This document shows positions 35,721 to 43,132 of a stretch of 64,000 bases of DNA, in pieces. Location: assembly GCF_019266065.1 (NCBI RefSeq), contig NZ_LPNR01000098.1, positions 1 to 64,000 on the forward strand, read 5' to 3'. The stretch's first letter is position 1. Every line of letters starts with the position of its first letter. Position numbers and translations under genes: made by a program. Source of the stretch: Nocardia sp. MH4 (GTDB lineage Bacteria; Actinomycetota; Actinomycetes; Mycobacteriales; Mycobacteriaceae). The notes under the pieces were generated by a model. It searched no databases, had not been told where the DNA came from, and saw nothing but the letters and a program-made list of their open reading frames with translations.

Positions 35721-36092
35721 ATGAAAAGTGACACAGATCACGACGTGTGCGGCATGAGCCTGGCGATCGACGTCGTCGGCGGGAAGTGGAAGCTGCACCT
35801 GATGTGGGTGCTCGGCGCGGGCCCGCAGCGGTTCGGGCAGATCCGGCGACTACTCGACGGGGTGAGCGAGAAGGTGCTCACCGAGAACCTGCGCCAGCTG
35901 GAAGGCGCGGGCGTGGTGCACCGCGAGGTCTATCCCGAGATCCCGCCGCGCGTCGAATACTCGCTGACCCCGCTCGGCGAGACCCTGCGGCTGGCGCTGG
36001 AGCCACTGGAGAACTGGGGCGACACCCACCGCGCCGAGCTCGCCGTGAACACCCGCCCGAGCGCGCCCGTCCCTACCGCTGTCGCGCTGTAG
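35721..36092 (+). CDS. HxlR-family winged-helix regulator
   Basis: 123 aa. ATG 35721 with GAAGGGG upstream is preferred over the longer frame from 35598. VCGMSLAIDVVGGKWKLHLMWVLGAG is the HxlR start, with the Cys (residue about 11) that senses electrophiles or oxidants in studied members; RFGQIRRLLDGVSEKVLTENLRQLEGAGVVHREVYPEIPPRVEYSLT is the winged helix. Divergent from the imine-reductase-like gene (145 bp between). Its end overlaps glycerate kinase by 20 nt on the other strand. Confidence 0.92.
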   Translation: MKSDTDHDVCGMSLAIDVVGGKWKLHLMWVLGAGPQRFGQIRRLLDGVSEKVLTENLRQLEGAGVVHREVYPEIPPRVEYSLTPLGETLRLALEPLENWGDTHRAELAVNTRPSAPVPTAVAL

Positions 36093-37227
36093 CCCATCGC
36101 GACAGGCGGTCGAGCGCGATCCGTTCGCCGACGCGTTCGAGCAGCGCCGCCGCGTTCGCGATCGAGCGCGACGGATTCGGTTCGAGATCGGCGAGCGCGT
36201 AACACCCGGCGAAGCCCGCCGCCCGGATCTCCCCGGGCGACAACATCGTTCGGCCCACCGCCGCGACCACCGGCACCCCGGCCGCCTTGGCCGCGGCGGC
36301 CACCCCGACCGGCGCCTTGCCGTGCATGCTCTGGTGATCCAGCGACCCCTCGCCGGTGACGACCAGGTTCGCCCCGGCCACCAGCGCGGGGAATTCCAGC
36401 AGCTCGAGCAGCACATCGATACCGCTGCGGACCTGCGCGCCGAGCACCGCGAGCGCGCCGAATCCGGTACCACCCGCCGCGCCCGCGCCGCCGATCTCGG
36501 CGTAACCGGTCCCCAGCACCGCTGCCCAATTGGTGAGTGCCGCTTCGAGATCCACCATCCGCGCGGCGTCGGCGCCCTTCTGCGGCGCGTACACCGCCAC
36601 CGCACCCGCGGGGCCGAGTAGCGGATTGTCCACATCACAGGCCAGCGTGAACCGCGCCTGCGCGATCGCCGGATGCAGCGCGGCCCGGTCGACCGACACC
36701 ACCCGGCTCAACAGCGCGACCACGTCGAATCCGGTGACCTCGCTTCGCAATTCGCTGCCGTCGCGGTCGAGCAGGCGCAGGCCGAGCGCCTGCAGGAAGC
36801 CCGCGCCGCCGTCGGTGGACGCGCTGCCGCCGAGTCCGAGGACGATCTCGCGCGCGCCGTGATCGAGCGCGTGCGCGACCACCACTCCGAGGCCGAAGGT
36901 GTTCGCCCGGATCGGCTCCAATCGACCGCCGGGGAGCTTGACCAGCCCGACCGCCGCGGCCAGCTCGACCACCGCGGTGTCGCCGTGCACGGCGTAGACC
37001 GCGGTCGACGGTTCCCCGGTCGGGCCGGGGGCCGGGACCACGATCCGCTGCCAGCCCGCGGCGGCGAACGCGTCCACCATGCCGTCGCCGCCGTCGGCGA
37101 CCGGCACGCAGCGCACGTCGACGGACGGCGCGGCCCGGCGGATCCCGGCCGCCAGCGCGATGGCGACCTCGGGCGCGGTGAGCGAGCCCTTGAACTTGTC
37201 GGGCGCGAGCACCACACGTGCGGTCAT
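36073..37227 (-). CDS. Glycerate kinase (GarK/GlxK class)
   Basis: 384 aa from ATG 37227 (AGGAGGAG upstream). APDKFKGSLTAPEVA at the N-terminus, VPVADGGDGMVDAF, LGLGGSASTDGGAGFLQALG and VTGEGSLDHQSMHGKAPVGVA are the signatures of the class I glycerate kinases. It phosphorylates D-glycerate (to 2-phosphoglycerate in this class), entering glycolysis. A functional link to the glucosylglycerate hydrolase-like gene at 58581, which would release glycerate, is possible. Confidence 0.95.
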   Translation of the reverse strand: MTARVVLAPDKFKGSLTAPEVAIALAAGIRRAAPSVDVRCVPVADGGDGMVDAFAAAGWQRIVVPAPGPTGEPSTAVYAVHGDTAVVELAAAVGLVKLPGGRLEPIRANTFGLGVVVAHALDHGAREIVLGLGGSASTDGGAGFLQALGLRLLDRDGSELRSEVTGFDVVALLSRVVSVDRAALHPAIAQARFTLACDVDNPLLGPAGAVAVYAPQKGADAARMVDLEAALTNWAAVLGTGYAEIGGAGAAGGTGFGALAVLGAQVRSGIDVLLELLEFPALVAGANLVVTGEGSLDHQSMHGKAPVGVAAAAKAAGVPVVAAVGRTMLSPGEIRAAGFAGCYALADLEPNPSRSIANAAALLERVGERIALDRLSRWATARQR

Positions 37228-37384
37228 GCTGTCTCCTCCTGCGATGCTCGGGTGCCCTCCGTGGTGACGCGAGCAGGCGTGTCCCCACGCTGACCGATCA
37301 TCCCGACATTGTCCGGGCTCGGACCGAAACCCGCCATACGCGGACCCCACCGTCGAATGTCGCGGACCGGGGTAGTTTCGACGC

Positions 37385-37696
37385 ATGGCGACCGAGGTCC
37401 GCAACAACGCCGCGCTCGAGCGGTTCGAACTCACCGCCGACGGAGTCCCCGCCGGCTATATCGAGTACCAGGACACCGGGGCCGAACGCGCCCTCGTGCA
37501 CACCGAGATCTATCCCCGATTCGAGGGCCAGGGACTGGCCAACGTGCTCACTCAGGCCGCGCTGGACGCCGGCCGCGCCGAGGGGTTCAGCGTGCTGCCG
37601 CTGTGTCCGGTGGTCCTGCACTTCGTCAAGACCCATCCGGCCTACATCTCGCTGGTGCCGCAGCGGGCGCGGGAGCTGTTCGGGTTGCCTCAGTAG
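37385..37696 (+). CDS. GNAT-like N-acetyltransferase (YjdJ/Gcn5-short type)
   Basis: 103 aa. The compact domain has VHTEIYPRFEGQGLANVLTQAALDAGRAEGFSVLPLCPVVLHFVKTHPAY: the EGQGLA loop binds acetyl-CoA, and the C-P-V-V/ HPAY end matches the short YjdJ family. Substrate unknown. ATG 37385 is the first start after the divergent kinase promoter. Confidence 0.92.
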   Translation: MATEVRNNAALERFELTADGVPAGYIEYQDTGAERALVHTEIYPRFEGQGLANVLTQAALDAGRAEGFSVLPLCPVVLHFVKTHPAYISLVPQRARELFGLPQ

Positions 37697-38451
37697 CTCG
37701 CGACCGCCGCGTCGACGGCCAGTTGCAGTTCGTCCTTGACGAGGCGGGCGATATCGGCGGGCCGCTGCGGCAGCTCCAGCACCGGCGACCGGAAGTAGAA
37801 CCGGGCGGCGACGACCTCCGCGGCGGTCGGCTCGACCTTCGGGTCGGGTCGCGGACCGTAACTCATCGCCAGGGCGACCAGCGCGGGCGGCGCGTCCAGC
37901 TTGGCCGCGCGGAACGCGATATGACCGATCCCGCTGCCGACGGACTGCACCGTCACCGGGTCGACGTCGTTGCAGGTGCCCTCGGGGAAGATCGCCAGGT
38001 GATCACCGGCGGCCAGACGCTGCGCGCAGACATCCATCATGCGCTGACCTGCGGCGTTGACGGCCCTGATGCCGTGGTCCTTGCCGCGGAACACCGGGAT
38101 GCCGCCCATCATGTCGACCTTGCGGCGCTGCTCGGGATCGACGAACAGTTCGTCCTTGGCCAGCACCCGCACCCGGCCGATCTTGCCGCGCAGCGGTGAG
38201 CGCCACGCCGTCGCGGCGACGGTGTACGGATCGCTGGTGGAGAGGTGATTGATCGCGAAGATCACCGGGCGCCCGCTGCGGACCAGGGCCTTCAGCTGCT
38301 GCTTCGCGCCGTCGGCGAAGGCCACCCGCGGGCGGAAGCGCCGGGCCAGCACGGCATAGGACGCCAGCGCCTTCCAGCGATTCTGCTGATGTCGCTGGTA
38401 GTAGTCGTACACGGCGTCACTGTTTTCGAGAAGGACCTCGGGCGAGTGCAT
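37690..38451 (-). CDS. PlsC-type lysophospholipid acyltransferase
   Basis: 253 aa. NHLSTSDP is the NHxxxxD catalytic motif (here NHLSTSD), GGIPVFRG the third block, and FPEGTCND the phosphate-binding FPEGT motif. It acylates a lyso-phospholipid or glycerol-3-phosphate-like acceptor at the cytoplasmic membrane face. There is no clear membrane helix apart from the hydrophobic VIFAI segment. It overlaps the convergent GNAT gene by 7 nt. Confidence 0.92.
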   Translation of the reverse strand: MHSPEVLLENSDAVYDYYQRHQQNRWKALASYAVLARRFRPRVAFADGAKQQLKALVRSGRPVIFAINHLSTSDPYTVAATAWRSPLRGKIGRVRVLAKDELFVDPEQRRKVDMMGGIPVFRGKDHGIRAVNAAGQRMMDVCAQRLAAGDHLAIFPEGTCNDVDPVTVQSVGSGIGHIAFRAAKLDAPPALVALAMSYGPRPDPKVEPTAAEVVAARFYFRSPVLELPQRPADIARLVKDELQLAVDAAVASY

Positions 38452-38557
38452 GCCGAGACCCTACCGGGCGGGCCCGCGGGCGGTCGGACGAGAAAATTTC
38501 CGGTCCGCGGCGGTCCGCGGGGAGCGCGCGACACCGGTCCAATGCGATGATGGCTCG

Positions 38558-39196
38558 GTGGCACGCGGAGACGACCCGGACGAGCGCCGGACTCGCGACG
38601 GGCACGGCGATGACCGGCGGCGCGGGCACCCCGCGGTGGGCGTCCGCGCGGGCAATCTGCTGGTGTCGGCGATCGACCTGGTGGAACCGACCTTCCGGCG
38701 GACCGTGGTGTACGTCATCGAGCACAACGACGCCGGCAGCCTCGGCGTGGTGCTGAACCGGCCGAGCGAGACCCCGGTGCGCGACGTCCTGCCCGCCTGG
38801 GCCGACCTGGCCGCCCAGCCGACCGACCTCTACATCGGTGGTCCGGTCAAACGCGACGCCGCCCTGTGCCTGGGCACCCTGCGCACCGGCGCCGACATCT
38901 CCGAGGTGCGCGGCCTGCGCCGGGTCGACGGCCGGGTGGTGCTGGTCGACCTGGACGCCGATCCGGCCGAGATCGGCCCGCTGGTCGAGGGCATCCGGAT
39001 CTTCGCCGGGTACGCGGGCTGGTCGATGGGCCAGCTCGACGGCGAACTCGACAACGACGACTGGATCGTGGTCTCGGCGCTGCCGTCGGATCCGCTCGCC
39101 ACCGACCGGCACGACCTGTGGGCGAGCGTGCTGCGCCGCCAGCCGCTGCCGCTGGCCCTGCTCGCCACGCACCCGATTGAACTCGAACGCAACTGA
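38558..39196 (+). CDS. YqgE/AlgH family protein (UPF0301), Rv0038-like
   Basis: 212 aa from GTG 38558. VRAGNLLVSAIDLVEPTFRRTVVYVIEHNDAGSLGVVLNRPSE is the family N-terminus; YIGGPVKRDAALCLG, IRIFAGYAGWSMGQLDGEL and RQPLPLALLATHPIELERN complete it. In M. tuberculosis Rv0038 lies three genes before leuS; here 14 kb intervene. Function remains unsettled. The first 25 residues are charged and variable. Confidence 0.93.
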   Translation: MARGDDPDERRTRDGHGDDRRRGHPAVGVRAGNLLVSAIDLVEPTFRRTVVYVIEHNDAGSLGVVLNRPSETPVRDVLPAWADLAAQPTDLYIGGPVKRDAALCLGTLRTGADISEVRGLRRVDGRVVLVDLDADPAEIGPLVEGIRIFAGYAGWSMGQLDGELDNDDWIVVSALPSDPLATDRHDLWASVLRRQPLPLALLATHPIELERN

Positions 39197-39203
39197 TCCC
39201 GTT

Positions 39204-39252
39204 ACTCCTTCGACAGATCAGGAGTGACACCATGAATATCGACGAGCAGTGA
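39204..39252 (+). promoter_or_regulatory. Leader with SD-sequestering hairpin and six-codon uORF before sigL
   Basis: ACTCCT (39204-39209) complements AGGAGT (39220-39225), the ribosome site of a six-codon ORF (39232-39252, MNIDEQ). The sigL ATG follows 13 nt later. The reading frame is too short to be a protein of note; a translational leader is possible. Confidence 0.4.
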
Positions 39253-39264
39253 CCCGGACCGCCG

Positions 39265-39774
39265 ATGGACGACGGTCGCGACGAACTGATGCGCGCGCTC
39301 TACGCCGAGCACGCTCCCGCGCTGTGGCGCTTCACCCTGGGCCTGGTGCGCGATCCCGGCCGGGCCGAGGACATCGTGCAGGAGACCTTGCTGCGGGCCT
39401 GGCAACGGCCCGCGGTGCTCGAGCAGACCGAGACCTCACCGCGCGCGTGGCTGTTCACCGTGGCCCGTAATCTTGCCGTCGACGAACACCGCAGCGCGCG
39501 ACACCGCCGGGAGTTCGGCACCGACACACCCCCGGAACAGGTCAGCCCCGATCAGTCCGATCGGGCGCTGGACGGCTGGCTCGTCGCCGACGCGCTCAGC
39601 ACGCTGAGCCAGGATCATCGCGAGGTGATCGTGCGGGCCTACTACCGCGGCCTCGGCATGCAGCAGATCGCCGACGAGCTGGGCATTCCGCCGGGCACGG
39701 TGAAGTCGCGGCTGCACTACGGCATGCGAGCGATGCGATTGGCGCTACAGGAGATGGGGGTGACGAACCGATGA
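39265..39774 (+). CDS. sigL: ECF sigma factor, SigL-like
   Basis: 169 aa. LMRALYAEHAPALWRFTLGLVRDPGRAEDIVQETLLRAW is sigma region 2 and WLFTVARNLAVDEHRSARHRR continues it; region 4 is ALSTLSQDHREVIVRAYYRGLGMQQIADELGIPPGTVKSRLHYGMRAMR. The wording of both regions resembles M. tuberculosis SigL, and the next gene matches RslA. It directs RNA polymerase to its own and envelope/thiol-redox promoters in mycobacteria. It overlaps rslA by 4 nt. Confidence 0.88.
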   Translation: MDDGRDELMRALYAEHAPALWRFTLGLVRDPGRAEDIVQETLLRAWQRPAVLEQTETSPRAWLFTVARNLAVDEHRSARHRREFGTDTPPEQVSPDQSDRALDGWLVADALSTLSQDHREVIVRAYYRGLGMQQIADELGIPPGTVKSRLHYGMRAMRLALQEMGVTNR

Positions 39775-40469
39775 CCGATCTCTTCGACGAGTACAGCACC
39801 TGGGACGCCGCCTACGTTCTCGGTTCCCTGGGCGCCGACGAGCGCCGCGAGTACGAGACGCACCTGCACGACTGCCCGCACTGCACCGAAGCGGTCGCCG
39901 ACCTGGCCGGGATGCCGGGAATGCTCGCGCTGGTCGATCGCGACACCGCCCTGTCGATGATCGAGGCCACCGAACCCGCGATCGCCCACGCCCCCGATCT
40001 GCTGCCCTCGCTGGCCGCCGCGGCCGAGAAGAAGCGCCGGCGAAGTCGCTGGATCGGGGTCGGTAGCGCGGTCGCGGCCGCCGCGGCCGCCGTGGCGATC
40101 GCCATCCCGGTGACGGTCACCGTCGCCCGCTCCGACGCGCCGACCGAACAGGTCGTCGCGGCCCAGCAGATGCGGGCGGTGGAGCAGACACCGGTCAGCG
40201 CCGAGGTGAAACTGGTGCGCGACGGCGACCGCACCCGCCTGGTGATGACCTGCCGCTACGCGCCGAGCAGCTACGGCTCCGGCTACAGCTGGACCTACGG
40301 CCTGATCGTCACCGCGGGCGACCAGCGCTTCGAACTCGACCAGTGGCCCGCGGGCCCCGGCACCGAGCTCACCGTCGACCGCACGATCGACGCGCCGCCG
40401 GAGTCGATCAGCAAGGTCGAGATCACCTCGGTCAGCGCGGGCCGCACGATCCTGGAAGCCCAGATCTGA
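39771..40469 (+). CDS. rslA: Anti-sigma factor, RslA-like, zinc-binding
   Basis: 232 aa. The N-terminal WDAAYVLGSLGADERREYETHLHDCPHC holds the ZAS motif HxxxCxxC that binds zinc and clamps the sigma factor; oxidation is expected to release it. One membrane helix (about residues 94-116, after KKRRRSRW) is followed by an extracytoplasmic domain of 115 residues with a single visible Cys (MTCRYAP). ATGA overlap with sigL ensures stoichiometry. Confidence 0.9.
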   Translation: MTDLFDEYSTWDAAYVLGSLGADERREYETHLHDCPHCTEAVADLAGMPGMLALVDRDTALSMIEATEPAIAHAPDLLPSLAAAAEKKRRRSRWIGVGSAVAAAAAAVAIAIPVTVTVARSDAPTEQVVAAQQMRAVEQTPVSAEVKLVRDGDRTRLVMTCRYAPSSYGSGYSWTYGLIVTAGDQRFELDQWPAGPGTELTVDRTIDAPPESISKVEITSVSAGRTILEAQI

Positions 40470-40474
40470 GCACG

Positions 40475-40517
40475 GCCGAACGGTCCCGGAGAGCATGTCT
40501 CTCCGGGACCGTTCGGC
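40475..40517. terminator. Bidirectional terminator, 19-bp perfect stem
   Basis: GCCGAACGGTCCCGGAGAG and its exact complement enclose the loop CATGT. It separates rslA from the convergent ABC exporter genes; the strongest stem in the window. Confidence 0.93.
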
Positions 40518-40526
40518 GCGTGCGGC

Positions 40527-41306
40527 TCAGCTCTGCTTGCTGAAGATCGACTTCGACCAGAGGTAGCCGCCGCCGGCGATCACCGCGCACCAGCCCAGCG
40601 AGACCCAGCCGTTGACGCCGATCTCGGTGCCCATCAGCAGCCCGCGCAGGGTCTCGGTGATGGGGGTGAAGGGCTGGTACTCGGCGAACTGCCGCAGGCC
40701 GACCGGCATGGTGTCGGTGGCGACGAGGCCGCTGCCGAGGAACGGCATCATCACGATGGGAAACGGTGCGTTGCTGGCGCTTTCGGGGTTCGGCGAGAGC
40801 AGACCGAGGGCGATGGCGAGCCAGGTGAAGGCGAAGGTCACCAGGGTGAGCAGACCGAAGGCGGCCACCCATTCGAGCAGGTTCGCGTTCGGCCGGAAGC
40901 CGATCAGCAGCGCGACCCCGGCCATCACGGCCATGCCGCCCAGCGCCTGGATGAGCGCGCCGAGCACGTGCCCGGTGAGCATCGACGACTGCGAGATCGC
41001 CATCACCCGAAAGCGATTCACGATGCCTTTGCTCTTGTCGGTGGCGATCGAGACGGCCACCGACACGGTCATGTACGCGGGCAGCAACAACAGCATGCCC
41101 GGCGCCAGGTAGTCGATGTACTCGCCGCCGGAGGACTTCTCCAGCGCCCCACCGAAGACGTAGTTGAACACCAGCAGCAGCACGGTGGGCATGATCAGGA
41201 TGCCGAAGACCATGCTCGGATAGCGCTTGGCGTGGATGATGTTGCGCCGCAACATGGTCATGGTGTCGGCGACGGCGTGCTTGTTCGCGACGGTGGTGGT
41301 GCTCAT
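40527..41306 (-). CDS. Drug-type ABC exporter permease (DrrB family)
   Basis: 259 aa with six hydrophobic helices. TMTMLRRNIIHAKRYPSMVFGILIMPTVLLLVFNYVFGG and GLVATDTMPVGLRQFAEYQPFTPITETLRGLL are the DrrB/ABC-2 signatures. It overlaps drrA-like gene 41303 by 4 nt (ATGA). With the EXLDI protein upstream this matches a common actinobacterial exporter set. Substrate unknown; the adjacent biosynthetic operon is a candidate source. Confidence 0.93.
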   Translation of the reverse strand: MSTTTVANKHAVADTMTMLRRNIIHAKRYPSMVFGILIMPTVLLLVFNYVFGGALEKSSGGEYIDYLAPGMLLLLPAYMTVSVAVSIATDKSKGIVNRFRVMAISQSSMLTGHVLGALIQALGGMAVMAGVALLIGFRPNANLLEWVAAFGLLTLVTFAFTWLAIALGLLSPNPESASNAPFPIVMMPFLGSGLVATDTMPVGLRQFAEYQPFTPITETLRGLLMGTEIGVNGWVSLGWCAVIAGGGYLWSKSIFSKQS

Positions 41307-42307
41307 GCCAGGGACTCCTGCTCGGTGGTGGCGCGGTCGTTGTCATGCTCTGCGGCCGTCGCCGGCCGCTGAGCGCTTCTTCCCGTCAGGGTGAGGAAGA
41401 CGTCGTCGAGGTTGGGGGTGTGCACGGAAATGCCGCCCGCTTCGATGTTCTCGGCGTCCAGCAGATCGAGCACGGCGCGCAGGGAGCGCACGCCGCCGTC
41501 GCTGGGGACCGCCAGGGTGAGGCCGTCGCCGGCGTCGAGCACCCGCGCGGACGGGCCGAGCGCGTACTGCGCGGCGGCCAGCGCGCGCTGATCGGCGAAG
41601 TCGATGCGGATGTGCCCGCCGGGGATCAGCCGCTTCAGTTCGGCTGCGGTGCCCTCGGCGACGATGCGGCCCTGGTCGAGCACCGCGATGCGGTCGGCCA
41701 GCTGATCGGCCTCCTCGAGGTACTGGGTGGTGAGGAAGACGGTGACGCCGAGGTCGTCGACCAGGCCGCGGATGATGTCCCAGATTGCCCGGCGGCTGCG
41801 CGGGTCGAGGCCGGTGGTCGGCTCGTCGAGGAAGATCACCCGCGGGTTGCCGACCAGCGTCATGGCCAGATCGAGCCTGCGGGTCATGCCGCCGGAGTAG
41901 GTGCTCGCCGGTTTGTCGGCCGCCTCGACCAGGTCGAAGCGCTCCAGCAGTTCGGTGGCCAGGCCGCGGGTGTCGCGGCGGGGCAGATGGTTGAGATCGC
42001 CCATCATGTGCAGGTTCTCGCGGCCGGTGAGCAGTTCGTCGACGGCCGCGAACTGTCCCGTCACGCCGATCAGCTCGCGCACGCCGTCACGTTCGGTCAC
42101 CACGTCGTAGCCGCCGACGGCGATCTCGCCGGCGTCGGCGCCGATGAGCGTGGTGAGGATCTGCACCGTGGTGGTCTTGCCCGCGCCGTTGGGGCCGAGC
42201 AGGGAGAAGATCGTGCCCTCGGCGACGGTGAGGTCGATGCCGTCGAGGACCGTGTGCTCGCCGTAGGCCTTGCGCAGGCCCCGTGCCGTGATGGCCGAGT
42301 TGACCAT
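41303..42307 (-). CDS. Drug-type ABC exporter ATPase (DrrA family)
   Basis: 334 aa from ATG 42307 (AAAGGGA upstream). Walker A GPNGAGKTTT, a DrrA-type signature YSGGMTRRLDLA, Walker B VIFLDEPTTGLDPRSR, then TTQYLEEADQLADRIAVLDQGRIVAEGT, all typical of DrrA daunorubicin-type exporters. The C-terminal DrrA extension contains NLDDVFLTLTG. Couples to the DrrB-like permease. Confidence 0.95.
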   Translation of the reverse strand: MVNSAITARGLRKAYGEHTVLDGIDLTVAEGTIFSLLGPNGAGKTTTVQILTTLIGADAGEIAVGGYDVVTERDGVRELIGVTGQFAAVDELLTGRENLHMMGDLNHLPRRDTRGLATELLERFDLVEAADKPASTYSGGMTRRLDLAMTLVGNPRVIFLDEPTTGLDPRSRRAIWDIIRGLVDDLGVTVFLTTQYLEEADQLADRIAVLDQGRIVAEGTAAELKRLIPGGHIRIDFADQRALAAAQYALGPSARVLDAGDGLTLAVPSDGGVRSLRAVLDLLDAENIEAGGISVHTPNLDDVFLTLTGRSAQRPATAAEHDNDRATTEQESLA

Positions 42308-42367
42308 GGTCGTCCCTTTCCAGAGAATTTCATTCATTACTGCGAATATGTGCATGAGTTATCGACA

Positions 42368-42384
42368 CAGCCCCCAGGGGGCTG
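42368..42384. terminator. Short hairpin between the EXLDI gene and the exporter ATPase
   Basis: CAGCCCC-CAG-GGGGCTG, a 7-bp stem with a 3-nt loop, lies 45 nt after the EXLDI stop on the minus strand. It could attenuate read-through into the exporter genes. Weak evidence. Confidence 0.35.
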
Positions 42385-42428
42385 CGGTTGCTGGTGTGGG
42401 TGTGTGGTTGTAACCGGCAGACCGGGAA

Positions 42429-42956
42429 CTAGATGTCGAGTTCCTCGATCTGCGGGTGGGCGTGGATGTCCTCGACCTTGCGATAGAGCTTGTCGGGGAC
42501 GCGACCCTTCAGGTCGGCCACGTCGTCGAGGATCTCGTACTCGTAGTCGCCCCAGTCCCAGGGCCGGTCGCCGATGCCGAACATCCGGCGCCAGTATTTC
42601 CAGTCCTTCAGGTCGCCGGCGGCCTCGCCGGTCGGGTAGTCCTTCCACAGCGCCGTGTGCGTGTGCAGCACGAGCTTGCCCTTGCGACTGCGGTAGACCT
42701 GCTGGTGCAGCACCCGCTCGTCGCCGACATCGCGCCATTCGCCCAGCAGGGTGCCCTGGAAGCGCACCTGCCGCACGCCGTCGCGACCCACCTGCAAGAC
42801 GACCTCGTCGAAGCCGGCCTGGCGACCTTCCTCCAGGTCGATGAACCGGCGCAGCGCGGCGACCACCGCGCCGGAGATGTTGCCACCGACGAGTTCCTGC
42901 GCCCGCTGGAACAGGGGCAGATCATCGTCGGCTACGTAGATCGTCTTGTTGGGCAT
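42429..42956 (-). CDS. EXLDI-family protein with N-terminal RHH-like segment
   Basis: 175 aa from ATG 42956. The C-terminus IEELDI is the E-x-LDI tail that names this family, usually found beside DrrAB exporters. The N-terminal MPNKTIYVADDDLPLFQRAQELV-GGNISGAVVAALRRFIDLEE is a strand followed by two helices, like ribbon-helix-helix DNA-binding proteins. The centre (residues 60-150) is Trp/Asp-rich beta structure. A repeated TATACGTA site lies 9-28 nt upstream of its start, so autoregulation is likely. The exporter genes follow 121 nt downstream on the same strand. Confidence 0.88.
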   Translation of the reverse strand: MPNKTIYVADDDLPLFQRAQELVGGNISGAVVAALRRFIDLEEGRQAGFDEVVLQVGRDGVRQVRFQGTLLGEWRDVGDERVLHQQVYRSRKGKLVLHTHTALWKDYPTGEAAGDLKDWKYWRRMFGIGDRPWDWGDYEYEILDDVADLKGRVPDKLYRKVEDIHAHPQIEELDI

Positions 42957-42964
42957 GCACTCAC

Positions 42965-42984
42965 TATACGTAGATGTATACGTA
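42965..42984. promoter_or_regulatory. Tandem TATACGTA repeats, operator and promoter candidate
   Basis: TATACGTA at 42965-42972 and again at 42977-42984, 12 bp apart, just before the EXLDI start. The spacing suits a pair of ribbon-helix-helix dimers. It lies in the 176-bp region shared with the ThDP operon at 43133 and could link both units. Confidence 0.55.
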
Positions 42985-43132
42985 CACACAAGGGGTGGTT
43001 CTCACCCACCCTCTGAACCGGAGTCGTCGCCACCCCGTATCCCTCGTGTACGCGACGTTCCGTCCGTCGGTTCCCGCTGGTCCGACCGGGTACGCGGGCA
43101 GGGGACGCAGCACGCGAGAAAGAGGAGGGCCG

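Noticed and set aside
42974..43132. N-terminal extension of the ThDP enzyme
   Set aside because: The extension is Arg/Ser/Pro-rich and covers the operator region, while ATG 43133 has a strong ribosome site.
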